Shown one piece after another: positions 44,161 to 52,160 of a stretch of 64,000 nucleotides of DNA (the first letter of the stretch is position 1; every line of letters starts with the position of its first letter). A model generated the notes under the pieces. That model was not told where the DNA came from. It ran no database searches and was given only the letters and a program-made list of their open reading frames with translations. This DNA comes from JAHOYW01 sp963664605 (GTDB lineage: Bacteria > Verrucomicrobiota > Lentisphaeria > Victivallales > Victivallaceae). A program made the translations under genes and the position numbers. The stretch lies in contig OY761536.1 of the NCBI GenBank assembly GCA_963664605.1, forward strand, positions 310,001 to 374,000. The letters are read 5' to 3'.

Positions 44161-45282
44161 ATGTCTAAAATGAAAGTTGGCTTCATCGGCTGTGGCGGTC
44201 ACGCCTGCGGCTCAAATATCCCGATGGCCGCGAAAAACCCGAACTTTGAAACAGCAGCCTTCTGTGATTTGCGTGAAGAGCAGCTTGCCATGTTAAAAAA
44301 ACAATATAACCCGAAATTTATCACAAAGGATTTTGAAGAAATATTTGCCGACCCGGAAATCGGCATGGTTGTCTGCGCAACGAAACCGGATTTCCGGATA
44401 CCAATTATGGAAGCCGCTGTCAAATACCGGAAACCGCTGTTTGTGGAAAAACCCCTTGCATACAGCAAAGAGGATATTTACAAAATGGTTGAACTTATGA
44501 AGCCTTCCGGGGTGCCGTTCATCGTAGGCTTTAACCGGCCCTACAGTCCAATGATGCAAGCCGTACGCCCTATATATCAGCGTAACAAGAAGGGCAACAC
44601 TCTTATCTCTTACCGGATTATCGGAGAGTCCGATATTTGGCCTCCGGAACACCGCGAAGCGGTATGCGTCAGGAAAGAGTCGACAGTAATCCACGAAACT
44701 ACGCATATTTTTGATCTTTTAAACTGGCTGACCGGGCTTATGCCGGAAAGTATATATATGGCTGGCGGCGGACATATGGATAATTTAATAGTCTTGTCAT
44801 ATCCGGAGGATATATCAGTAACAATAATTGCCGGAGACAATGGTTCTGTCGGTTATCTCAAGGAACGCCTTGAAATAAATACAAACTGCGGAACTCTCGT
44901 CGCAGAATTTTTCACGGAGTTGATTGTTGCCGGCATGGGGAATGATTCCGGGGTGCGGACATTTAAGTATAAGTTTGGTGGTAAAGAATATGATGACGGT
45001 TTTACAGGAGTCAGGGATAAATTAATGCAATGGCGCCGGGAGCTTAGTGAAGAAAAGAGACTGGTTGGACATTTTTTCGGGCAGACTCCTTCTATCAATA
45101 AAGGGCATTATGAACAGCTCGAATATTTCCGCCGGCAAATTATTTCAGGAGAACCGGTTGAAACAGATGTTATCAGGGGAGCGATGCCGACGCTTATGGC
45201 ATGGAGCGCTATGGAGTCATGGCAAAAGAAAAAACCTGTCAAGCTGGATTTTGCTGAATTAACACGAAGAAGCAAAAAATGA
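44161..45282 (+). CDS. Gfo/Idh/MocA-family NAD(P)-dependent oxidoreductase
   Basis: This 373-residue protein opens with KVGFIGCGGHACG, a Rossmann dinucleotide-binding loop, and has FVEKPLAYS near 98-106, the conserved E-K-P of the family. The C-terminal half (about 130-340) is the alpha/beta substrate domain. The family oxidises or reduces sugars and inositols and often handles the monosaccharide released by neighbouring glycosidases. It is the last gene of module 2, 56 bases from the previous gene, with AGGAGAACGTA before the ATG. The sugar is unknown. Confidence 0.85.
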   Translation: MSKMKVGFIGCGGHACGSNIPMAAKNPNFETAAFCDLREEQLAMLKKQYNPKFITKDFEEIFADPEIGMVVCATKPDFRIPIMEAAVKYRKPLFVEKPLAYSKEDIYKMVELMKPSGVPFIVGFNRPYSPMMQAVRPIYQRNKKGNTLISYRIIGESDIWPPEHREAVCVRKESTVIHETTHIFDLLNWLTGLMPESIYMAGGGHMDNLIVLSYPEDISVTIIAGDNGSVGYLKERLEINTNCGTLVAEFFTELIVAGMGNDSGVRTFKYKFGGKEYDDGFTGVRDKLMQWRRELSEEKRLVGHFFGQTPSINKGHYEQLEYFRRQIISGEPVETDVIRGAMPTLMAWSAMESWQKKKPVKLDFAELTRRSKK

Positions 45283-45317
45283 AAAAATAAACTGCTTATC
45301 GGCAGAATATAAGGATT

Positions 45318-46196
45318 TTACCCCCCTGTTCTTTTTAAGGTCTTGTAATATAATTCAACATTGTCGGTATCACATAATTTACGATACTGCGTTGGCGTAG
45401 AGCCCATTGTAGAGCGGAAAAGACGACAAAAATAATTAGCATCTTTAAAGCCGATTATATAGGCTATTTCTTTTACAGATAAATCATTTTTCTCCAGCAT
45501 TTTGGATGCTTTCAATATTTTCAGTCTATTAAGATATTTAAGTGGCGGCACTCCATAATAACTCTTGAAAGAACGGATTAATGCTTCTTTGCTGTAACCA
45601 AGTTTGGCTGCAAGGTCTTGTATTTTTAGATTCTTTGTATAATTTGTATCTAAGAGAGTTTTCAATTTGACGGCAACATTGTAGATATTAGCATTTTTTT
45701 CCTCTCCGAGCATCCTTGCTTCAATATAAGAAATCAGAAAGTCATATGCCATCACAGAATGAGCGAGCACTTTGGTTTTATGGACCGAAATAAAAATATC
45801 ATAAAGATTTTTCAGCTTTAACTTCAGGAAAGGGAAATTTTTCAATGACATTATCGGGTTATCCGCAATGCAATCCGGCATGATTTTCTTTTCACTATGT
45901 TCAGAAAACGCAATACTGATAAAGTTAAATTCCCAAGGAGAAATATTACCGCTTTCAAAGCAATAAACGTAAGGGCCGGGCCGTTCAATGACAAAGATAT
46001 CATTTTCTTTTATTTCAAACCTTTTCCCTTTCGCGTAGAGAGTACCACTTCCTTTGCAAGTTTGTGTAATTAATACTCGCCGGGGAGTCGTTTGGTATGT
46101 AGAAGCATCATTATGGTAGTCTGTGTTTTTAGCACAACCAAAACCAGCTTCAAAAATATAACAGGGCGGCTCCCACATGCTTATTTGTTTTTTCAT
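45318..46196 (-). CDS. AraC-family transcription regulator (module 3)
   Basis: The start at 46196 gives 292 residues. The frame is open for 19 more codons, but that part would lie upstream of the predicted start site and has no ribosome site. The N-terminal half is a cupin-like sensor (KGSGTLYAKGKRFEIKEND...VIERPGPY, key residues only) and the C-terminal half has two helix-turn-helix motifs, ending NDLSVKEIAYIIGFKDANYF and GSTPTQYRK, typical of AraC. It is divergent from the third pseudopilin operon and probably activates it when a sugar binds. No terminator is evident in the 35-base gap to the convergent oxidoreductase. Confidence 0.82.
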   Translation of the reverse strand: MKKQISMWEPPCYIFEAGFGCAKNTDYHNDASTYQTTPRRVLITQTCKGSGTLYAKGKRFEIKENDIFVIERPGPYVYCFESGNISPWEFNFISIAFSEHSEKKIMPDCIADNPIMSLKNFPFLKLKLKNLYDIFISVHKTKVLAHSVMAYDFLISYIEARMLGEEKNANIYNVAVKLKTLLDTNYTKNLKIQDLAAKLGYSKEALIRSFKSYYGVPPLKYLNRLKILKASKMLEKNDLSVKEIAYIIGFKDANYFCRLFRSTMGSTPTQYRKLCDTDNVELYYKTLKRTGG

Positions 46197-46229
46197 CAAT
46201 ATTGTGCTGTTGTTATCAATTATATATTG

Positions 46230-46258
46230 TTGACATTGAGCTAATAATAGCATATATT
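46230..46258 (+). promoter_or_regulatory. Promoter of module 3
   Basis: TTGACA (46230-46235), 17 bases, TATATT (46253-46258): perfect -35, five-of-six -10. Start near 46265, about 50 bases before the pilin ATG at 46316. Same 17-base geometry as in modules 1 and 2. Confidence 0.65.
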
Positions 46259-46272
46259 ATTATTAAATGCAA
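46244..46272 (-). promoter_or_regulatory. Candidate promoter of the AraC gene
   Basis: On the - strand TTGCAT (46272-46267) and TATTAT (46249-46244) are 17 bases apart. The start near 46237 leaves about 40 bases to the ATG at 46196. It overlaps the opposite promoter, so the two cannot be used at the same moment. Confidence 0.45.
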
Positions 46273-46315
46273 ATCATTAATATGCTTTATACAAGCAAAT
46301 CAACAGGAGGTCAGT

Positions 46316-47065
46316 ATGAAACAAAGAAAAACAATCCTTAAAGACGGAAATTTCACACTCATTGAATTGCTCGTTGTGATAGCTATCATAGCAATCCTGG
46401 CAAGCATGTTGCTTCCAGCTTTAGGAAAAGCGCGAGACAGAGCCAAAATCGCAAGCTGCCAAAATAATCTGAAACAGTATGGCATAGGAATGTTTCAATA
46501 TAGTGGAGATTTTGATGGACAGGGCCCGTCATTAACTGATGAGGCTTCAGGAGAACTGCTTAACTCAAATGTAGTAAGAGGCTACTTGTTTGCTCAAAAT
46601 GCGACAAAGGCGAAAACATTGATATGCCCAGGGACCAAAGCTCCTTTTTTAACTAACCCTACACGCGGGCCAGGTATAATTGCCGGCGCTAGAGTTTACT
46701 CCAGTTATTTGACCGCATTCGGTACCGGCGACCGCACTGCAACTAACTGGTTTGGTTGGTATGAGCGTGGTTCGAGCCCAACTAGCCTTAGCCGCGTACC
46801 TTGTCCTAATGTTACTATGCTCGGTAGAACTATTGCAGGCAGATACGTTGCAACTCCATCAAGACAGCCCATGGGAGGAGATATGTCCTCCAGTTCTGGC
46901 TTTATTAAACCTTTTGGATATAGTTCAGAGTATGTACTTATGGCTCACGCCACAGGATCCAACACCGTGTTCATGGATGGACATGTAAGCTGGGCTTCAA
47001 AAGGAGAGTTTAATCAGTATTTATATTACTTTTACTCTACACATACAATGATTAATTGTAAGTAA
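46316..47065 (+). CDS. Pseudopilin with DGHV C-terminal box (module 3)
   Basis: The start is the ATG at 46316, preceded by AGGAGGTCAGT, a near-perfect ribosome site; the open frame further upstream overlaps the AraC gene and is not used. The 249-residue product has a leader ending in DGN, then FTLIELLVVIAIIAILASML, and ends with the box TVFMDGHVSWA. The residue before the cleavage Phe is Asn. A CQNNLKQYG segment follows the helix, as in the module 1 pilin (CASNLKQFG). It is the first gene of an operon with DUF4838 proteins, a GH36 enzyme and sulfatases. Confidence 0.87.
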   Translation: MKQRKTILKDGNFTLIELLVVIAIIAILASMLLPALGKARDRAKIASCQNNLKQYGIGMFQYSGDFDGQGPSLTDEASGELLNSNVVRGYLFAQNATKAKTLICPGTKAPFLTNPTRGPGIIAGARVYSSYLTAFGTGDRTATNWFGWYERGSSPTSLSRVPCPNVTMLGRTIAGRYVATPSRQPMGGDMSSSSGFIKPFGYSSEYVLMAHATGSNTVFMDGHVSWASKGEFNQYLYYFYSTHTMINCK

Positions 47066-47083
47066 CAGCTTATAGAGGTAAAT

Positions 47084-49585
47084 ATGAAAATTGCTTCTAT
47101 GGCGAAAATAATATTCCGGACATTTTTTGTGTTAATGTTTGCCAATAATCAGCTTTTTGCTGGCGAACATACAAACCGCTCTTCAGAAAAAAGCATAATT
47201 GCATCTGACAGCAAAGCTCTTTTCCCAGTAATAGTATCAGCAAAGGCTAGTCCTGAAGTACGACGTTCAGCTCATGACTTATCTCGTTATTTAAGTAAGA
47301 TTAGCGGATGTAAGTTTGAAGAAAAAACTGGTGACGGCAAGGCAGGTATCGCAGTAGGAACGGTCAATGATTTTCCGGAAATTCCGTTCAAACCCAAGTT
47401 TGATGCCAACCATCCCGGAGAACGCCAGGGATATGAAATAAAATCTCATGCAAATGGAGTTTATATCATCGGAGCAACGCCAAAGGCAGTAGAATACGCA
47501 GTGTATGATCTACTCCGCAGATTTGGTTACCGCAGCTATTTCCCGATGAAAAAATGGGAAATAATCCCCTTGAAGAAAAGACTTGATTTTGCAGCACATA
47601 TTCGAGAAACTCCTGACTACTATACACGAAACATTTGGCCGGGTTATGGTTACTGGCGGGAATATAAAGCATCCGCAATACAATGGGATATTGTAAACAG
47701 CGGCAAAGGATATCGCCTGAGCACTGGTCATGCATACGATAAGATCATCAAAAGAAATAAATCTGCATTTAAAGCACACCCGGAATATTACGGATTATTG
47801 GGGGGGAAACGCAAATCAAGCAAGTTTTGTATTTCAAATCCCGGACTGCGCCAGTTGGTTTCGGATTATGCGCTTAAAATTTTTGAGCAGAAACCGGAAA
47901 CAGACAGTATCTCGATGGACCCGAGTGACGGCGGCGGCTGGTGCGAATGTGCCGAATGTGCTAAAATCGGGTCCCCATCTGACCGCGCATTGTTTCTGGC
48001 AAATACTGTAGCCAGCGCTGTTGAGAAGAAATTTCCGGGGAAAAGAATTGGTATGTATGCATATAATCAGCACTCTCCCCCGCCAAACATTAACGCACAT
48101 CCAAATATCGTTGTAAATGTAGCTACAGCATTCATTCGCGGAGGGTACAACGTGAATGCATTGATACAGGGATGGCATAAAAAAAAGGCTACTATTGGTA
48201 TCCGGGAATATTATGATGTTTTCCCATGGTCATATAACGCACCAGGTAAAGCCAGCGGCAATAATTTAGGCTACCTCAAAAGAACAATTCCTGATTTTTA
48301 CAGCAAAGGCGCCCGCTATATGACTTCCGAGGCTGGAGACGATTGGGGATCTAACGGATTGGGTTATTACATAGCACAACGGATACTATGGAATATAGAA
48401 AACAGTAAAAAAATCAATTATTTTACTGACGATTTTGTGCAGAATTGTTTTGGCCCGGCTGCCGCTACAATGAAAAAATTCTATACGCTTCTGGACGGAA
48501 CAAATAAAAAAACGCTTTGCCCAGACCTGCTTGGGCGTATGTATCGTTTATTGGATAAAGCCCGCAAAGAGGCTGCAGGTAAAGCAGAAATTACAGGACG
48601 GCTTGACGACCTGGCGGTTTACACCAGATATTGTGAAATACTTATGGCTTATCTACAGGCTCCCAAAAAGCCGAAAAATCTGGAAAACCTAATGCGTTTT
48701 ACCGCCAGAAGTAAAAATACGCGAATGGTTCATTCTTTGGCTGCCTTCAGGCGATTGACAAGAAAACTATCTAAAAAGATTAAGCCGATAGACTGGAAAA
48801 CAAGCAAGCCGTTCAGCTCCGAAGAAATTCAGGAATTCATTGCTGATGGTATTGCTTCGAACAAGTTACTCGACTTCGAACCGGTAAGTTATAATGATGA
48901 GCTTATTGCTAGTACGGTGTTTCTTAAAAAGCCATTTTCGGGGAAAAGAATTTCCCGTCGTCGCGGTACGGTAAGTTATTATACTTGGATCAATAAACAA
49001 GTACAGCCTGTTAAACTTTCAATTACCGGCGGACTGATTAAGCATTACCGCGACCGTGGCAATGTAAAGATTAAGTTTTACAAGCTTGGAGGCGCATCTG
49101 ATACCGGAACAAGGGAAACTTTGATTCAGACGGATACAAGTGTGCCGCCGGATGGTAAAACACGTTCAGTAGTACTTACGCCTAAGCAGTCCGGATTACA
49201 TAAGATCGTCATCAGCGATGGTAATGATATGACCTCAATGAGCTGGGAAAAAGGAACTGTTATGACATTTCTTTCTGATGGAACACAACAACCAAAAATT
49301 TCCGGAAGCTTTTATTTCTATGTTCCCAAAGGAACAAAAACACTTGGCTTTGTATGTAATATAGCGCGTGGCTATATTGTTTCTCCTGACGGTAAGCGGA
49401 TATTCAAGTTTAAGAAAAGCCTGGGATTCAAATCTCTGCCTGTACCAGACGGCATGGATGGTAAGCTTTGGAAGCTTCAAAGTATTTCTGGTAAAATGGG
49501 CTTGCTGACCGTACCACCATTTCTCGCAACCGAGCCGGCTGGCTTATTACTTCCTGAAGAAGTTATCAAAAAAGATAATCTTTAA
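47084..49585 (+). CDS. Secreted DUF4838 protein with Cys knuckle (type A)
   Basis: This 833-residue protein has a signal peptide (about 1-26, ending LFAG). An N-terminal alpha-glucuronidase-like small domain (about 35-145) precedes a TIM-barrel-like DUF4838 region (about 150-560) with DPSDGGGWCECAEC near 279-292, YAYNQHSPPP near 323-332 and an EYYDVFPW motif. DUF4838 is related to GH67/GH20-type enzymes but is not biochemically assigned. The C-terminal part (about 600-833) is a beta domain with YFYVPKGTKTLGF, one copy of which occurs here and two in the protein at 52161. It is 18 bases after the pilin. Confidence 0.72.
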   Translation: MKIASMAKIIFRTFFVLMFANNQLFAGEHTNRSSEKSIIASDSKALFPVIVSAKASPEVRRSAHDLSRYLSKISGCKFEEKTGDGKAGIAVGTVNDFPEIPFKPKFDANHPGERQGYEIKSHANGVYIIGATPKAVEYAVYDLLRRFGYRSYFPMKKWEIIPLKKRLDFAAHIRETPDYYTRNIWPGYGYWREYKASAIQWDIVNSGKGYRLSTGHAYDKIIKRNKSAFKAHPEYYGLLGGKRKSSKFCISNPGLRQLVSDYALKIFEQKPETDSISMDPSDGGGWCECAECAKIGSPSDRALFLANTVASAVEKKFPGKRIGMYAYNQHSPPPNINAHPNIVVNVATAFIRGGYNVNALIQGWHKKKATIGIREYYDVFPWSYNAPGKASGNNLGYLKRTIPDFYSKGARYMTSEAGDDWGSNGLGYYIAQRILWNIENSKKINYFTDDFVQNCFGPAAATMKKFYTLLDGTNKKTLCPDLLGRMYRLLDKARKEAAGKAEITGRLDDLAVYTRYCEILMAYLQAPKKPKNLENLMRFTARSKNTRMVHSLAAFRRLTRKLSKKIKPIDWKTSKPFSSEEIQEFIADGIASNKLLDFEPVSYNDELIASTVFLKKPFSGKRISRRRGTVSYYTWINKQVQPVKLSITGGLIKHYRDRGNVKIKFYKLGGASDTGTRETLIQTDTSVPPDGKTRSVVLTPKQSGLHKIVISDGNDMTSMSWEKGTVMTFLSDGTQQPKISGSFYFYVPKGTKTLGFVCNIARGYIVSPDGKRIFKFKKSLGFKSLPVPDGMDGKLWKLQSISGKMGLLTVPPFLATEPAGLLLPEEVIKKDNL

Positions 49586-49625
49586 ACTCAAATAATAATA
49601 TAGAAATTATACAAGGAAAATAAAG

Positions 49626-52040
49626 ATGGTAAAAAAAATTATTATGTCCGTGGCAATAACTGCGGCGACAACGGTATCGGCTGTTGAACTTGTAAAAGCA
49701 AGCAAGGCGACAGCAAAGATATATCTGGAATCATTAGATAAAAAAAACACTTTACTACAGGAACGTGAACTTAATAAATTTTCAATAAAGCGGCAGCAGG
49801 AACATCTCCTGGCAATGGCTGTTCGCGATTTAAATTATCACCTAAAAAAAATGAGTGGAGCTGAACTGGAAGTTGTTATTACAAATGACCCGAAGAAGAT
49901 AAAAACCCCGGCTGTCGTTATCGGTTCTTTAGCAAACCAGCTTGGAGCCAGGCCAAGCCTGAAAAGTGAACTTGGAGAAAGCTATCGCTTAAAAACCAGT
50001 AAGGGGATGTTGCTCATTGGCGGAGAAAGCCCGGCAGGAGCCTCTTATGGTATTTATGAGCTTCTTTCACGGCTTGGATGTGACTGGGTAATGCCAGGTA
50101 CAAACGGAGAAGTCATTCCAAGTCGTTCAACAATAGAAATTTCTGAATTGGATGTCGAACAGGCTCCTTCATTTTCTGTCAGATGCCCCTGGTATTCCGG
50201 CGGGAGGCGTGCCATGGACCAGAAAAGCAGGGATGAGTTCAATCAATGGAAACTGCGACACAAGCAGCAGATAACACGTGCCTGGCATCCTTTGATGATG
50301 AAAGGCGGGCATATTTGGGGGGCATTGATAAAACGCTACAAGAAGCAATTCGATGAAAATCCGGAAATGCTGGCATTGGTCAGACAACCGGATGGAAAGA
50401 TGATACGTAAAGGCCCGCAGCTTGAAACTACCAGTCCTGAAGTACTTAATCTTTTTGTTGACTATATTCGCGACATGTATAAAAAGAATAAATGGGAAAA
50501 CGACAAAACTGTTTGCATCGGTGTCGGTCCAGCAGACGGCGGCGGTTTTTCCCAGTCGCCTGAGAGCATGATCGCGGGTTCCGGGCGTATAGACCCTATG
50601 GCGGGGGAACCGGATATTACTGACCTGCAAATACTGCTCGCCAATCAGCTCATCCAAAAACTTGGAAAAGAATTCCCAAATCTTTATCTCGGTTTTTACC
50701 TTTACAATGTCCATGCAGATTATCCAATGCGTTATACACCGGATAAACGGGTATTGATCGTGGTTGCGGACATTACCTATTCCCGTTTCCACAGCCTGAA
50801 AGATCCAAACAGCAAAACGCGCGCTTATTACAAAGGAATCCTTAAACAGTGGGGAGAACTGCACCGCAAACAGGGAAATCCAATTTTTTTCCGCGGCTAT
50901 AACTGGAATCTGGCTGAAAATTTCCTGCCGTACACCAAATTAAAGATTTGGGGAGAAGATATACCTTATTATAAAAAACTTGGAGTAATCGGGTTTTATA
51001 ATGAATGCTCCAAAGCATGGGCGACGTTGGGGCCATCTGATTATCTGGAGGCGGAATTAACCTGGAATGTTAACCAAAAATGGAGAAATATCCTGAAGCG
51101 CTACTGTATTAGCGCCTTCGGCAAAGGCGCCCGGTTCATGGAAAAATATTATTTGATGTTAGCCGAACAGCAAAGTAAAAGCGGACAGGAAGCCGGATCA
51201 TACCATGCATTTGCTTTAATTTATAATCAGGATTTCATCAAGCAGGCTTTTACGTTATTTGAACAGGCAGAAAAAGCCGCGGAAAAAGCTGCGGAAAAAC
51301 AACGCGTTTCTTTTGCCCGCATACCAGTAGAGATGCTTAAACATTATCTTGAGTTTCGCAAAGCATATTGTTCTTTTGATTTTGTTGCCGCAAAAAGCAA
51401 ATTTGAGTTAATGAAGAGCGAATTAGAACGATATGAAAAGATTGACGCAAATTTAATTTGTCGTAATTCCATACGCTATCTGAAACGATTTTTTGCTCGT
51501 TTTGTTGATGAATCGCTAAAATATTCTACAGGTAAATATCAAATCATTTATCGTTTACCGGATCGACTGAAAACAGCCCTCGATTCAAATACTGTAGGAC
51601 AGGATATGGGCTTTGCACGGCCGGAAATCAATGATCGTGATTATTTTACCACAGCAACTTACAGTTCAACCTGGGATGCACAGGGCTTGCTTGGCTATCG
51701 TTTCGGTTCAGTCTGGTATCGCGTACGTTTTAATAACGAATCCCAAGGACAAGCTCTTGGCTTATTTATTGGTGGAGCTGATTCGATTGTGCGTGTCTGG
51801 TGTAACGGTAAATATATTGGCATGGGGCAAGGTTTTGCTAAACCTTTTGAGTTTGATCTGACTGGAATTGCCGGAACGGGTGAAAATTTAATTGCCATTC
51901 AAGTGCAGCGTTTTGGTAATTCAGAGATTGGTACTGGCGGACTGATTTATCCATCATTTATTTTTACAGGCCCAAGATTGAAACAACGTGCTCCCAAAAG
52001 TAAAAAGCTTGAACGGGTACTACCCGGAGGAGGATACTAA
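49626..52040 (+). CDS. Secreted DUF4838 protein without Cys knuckle (type B)
   Basis: This 804-residue protein has a short signal peptide (about 1-22). It has the GH67-like N-terminal domain (LAMAVRDLNYHLKKMSGAEL near 60) and the DUF4838 barrel with VGPADGGGFSQSPES near 300, which has no C-x-C-x2-C. It also carries LAENFLPYTKLKIWGED (about 431-447) and a C-terminal jelly-roll-like domain (about 650-790) with YSSTWDAQGLLGYR. It is a paralog of the protein at 58635 and a distant one of those at 47084 and 52161. It is probably an exported glycan-active enzyme. Confidence 0.72.
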   Translation: MVKKIIMSVAITAATTVSAVELVKASKATAKIYLESLDKKNTLLQERELNKFSIKRQQEHLLAMAVRDLNYHLKKMSGAELEVVITNDPKKIKTPAVVIGSLANQLGARPSLKSELGESYRLKTSKGMLLIGGESPAGASYGIYELLSRLGCDWVMPGTNGEVIPSRSTIEISELDVEQAPSFSVRCPWYSGGRRAMDQKSRDEFNQWKLRHKQQITRAWHPLMMKGGHIWGALIKRYKKQFDENPEMLALVRQPDGKMIRKGPQLETTSPEVLNLFVDYIRDMYKKNKWENDKTVCIGVGPADGGGFSQSPESMIAGSGRIDPMAGEPDITDLQILLANQLIQKLGKEFPNLYLGFYLYNVHADYPMRYTPDKRVLIVVADITYSRFHSLKDPNSKTRAYYKGILKQWGELHRKQGNPIFFRGYNWNLAENFLPYTKLKIWGEDIPYYKKLGVIGFYNECSKAWATLGPSDYLEAELTWNVNQKWRNILKRYCISAFGKGARFMEKYYLMLAEQQSKSGQEAGSYHAFALIYNQDFIKQAFTLFEQAEKAAEKAAEKQRVSFARIPVEMLKHYLEFRKAYCSFDFVAAKSKFELMKSELERYEKIDANLICRNSIRYLKRFFARFVDESLKYSTGKYQIIYRLPDRLKTALDSNTVGQDMGFARPEINDRDYFTTATYSSTWDAQGLLGYRFGSVWYRVRFNNESQGQALGLFIGGADSIVRVWCNGKYIGMGQGFAKPFEFDLTGIAGTGENLIAIQVQRFGNSEIGTGGLIYPSFIFTGPRLKQRAPKSKKLERVLPGGGY

Positions 52041-52062
52041 AACTAGATATTCCGGTTCTAAT

Positions 52063-52088
52063 AAACTGCCAATATATATTGGCAGTTT
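52063..52088. terminator. 26-bp perfect palindrome, possible internal terminator
   Basis: AAACTGCCAATAT is followed directly by its reverse complement. As RNA it gives a stem of about 10 bp with TTT after it. It lies in the 120-base gap between the second and third DUF4838 genes. The short T-tail suggests a partial terminator or an RNA-stability element; a protein site is also possible. Confidence 0.5.
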
Positions 52089-52160
52089 CATATTCAGAGA
52101 AGTGCTGGTTACAATATTCAGCTGGTAAAAAATATTAATTCAAATTTTGCGGAGGTATTC

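Noticed and set aside
45283..45317. Terminator between the convergent oxidoreductase and AraC genes
   Set aside because: Only a 4-bp CTGC/GCAG stem is present with no clear T-run.
46197..46253. Longer start for the AraC gene
   Set aside because: The extra codons lie upstream of or across the predicted start site of transcription and have no ribosome site.
46202..46315. N-terminal extension of the third pseudopilin
   Set aside because: It overlaps the promoter and the AraC control region; AGGAGGT lies directly before the ATG at 46316 and the leader peptide then has normal length.
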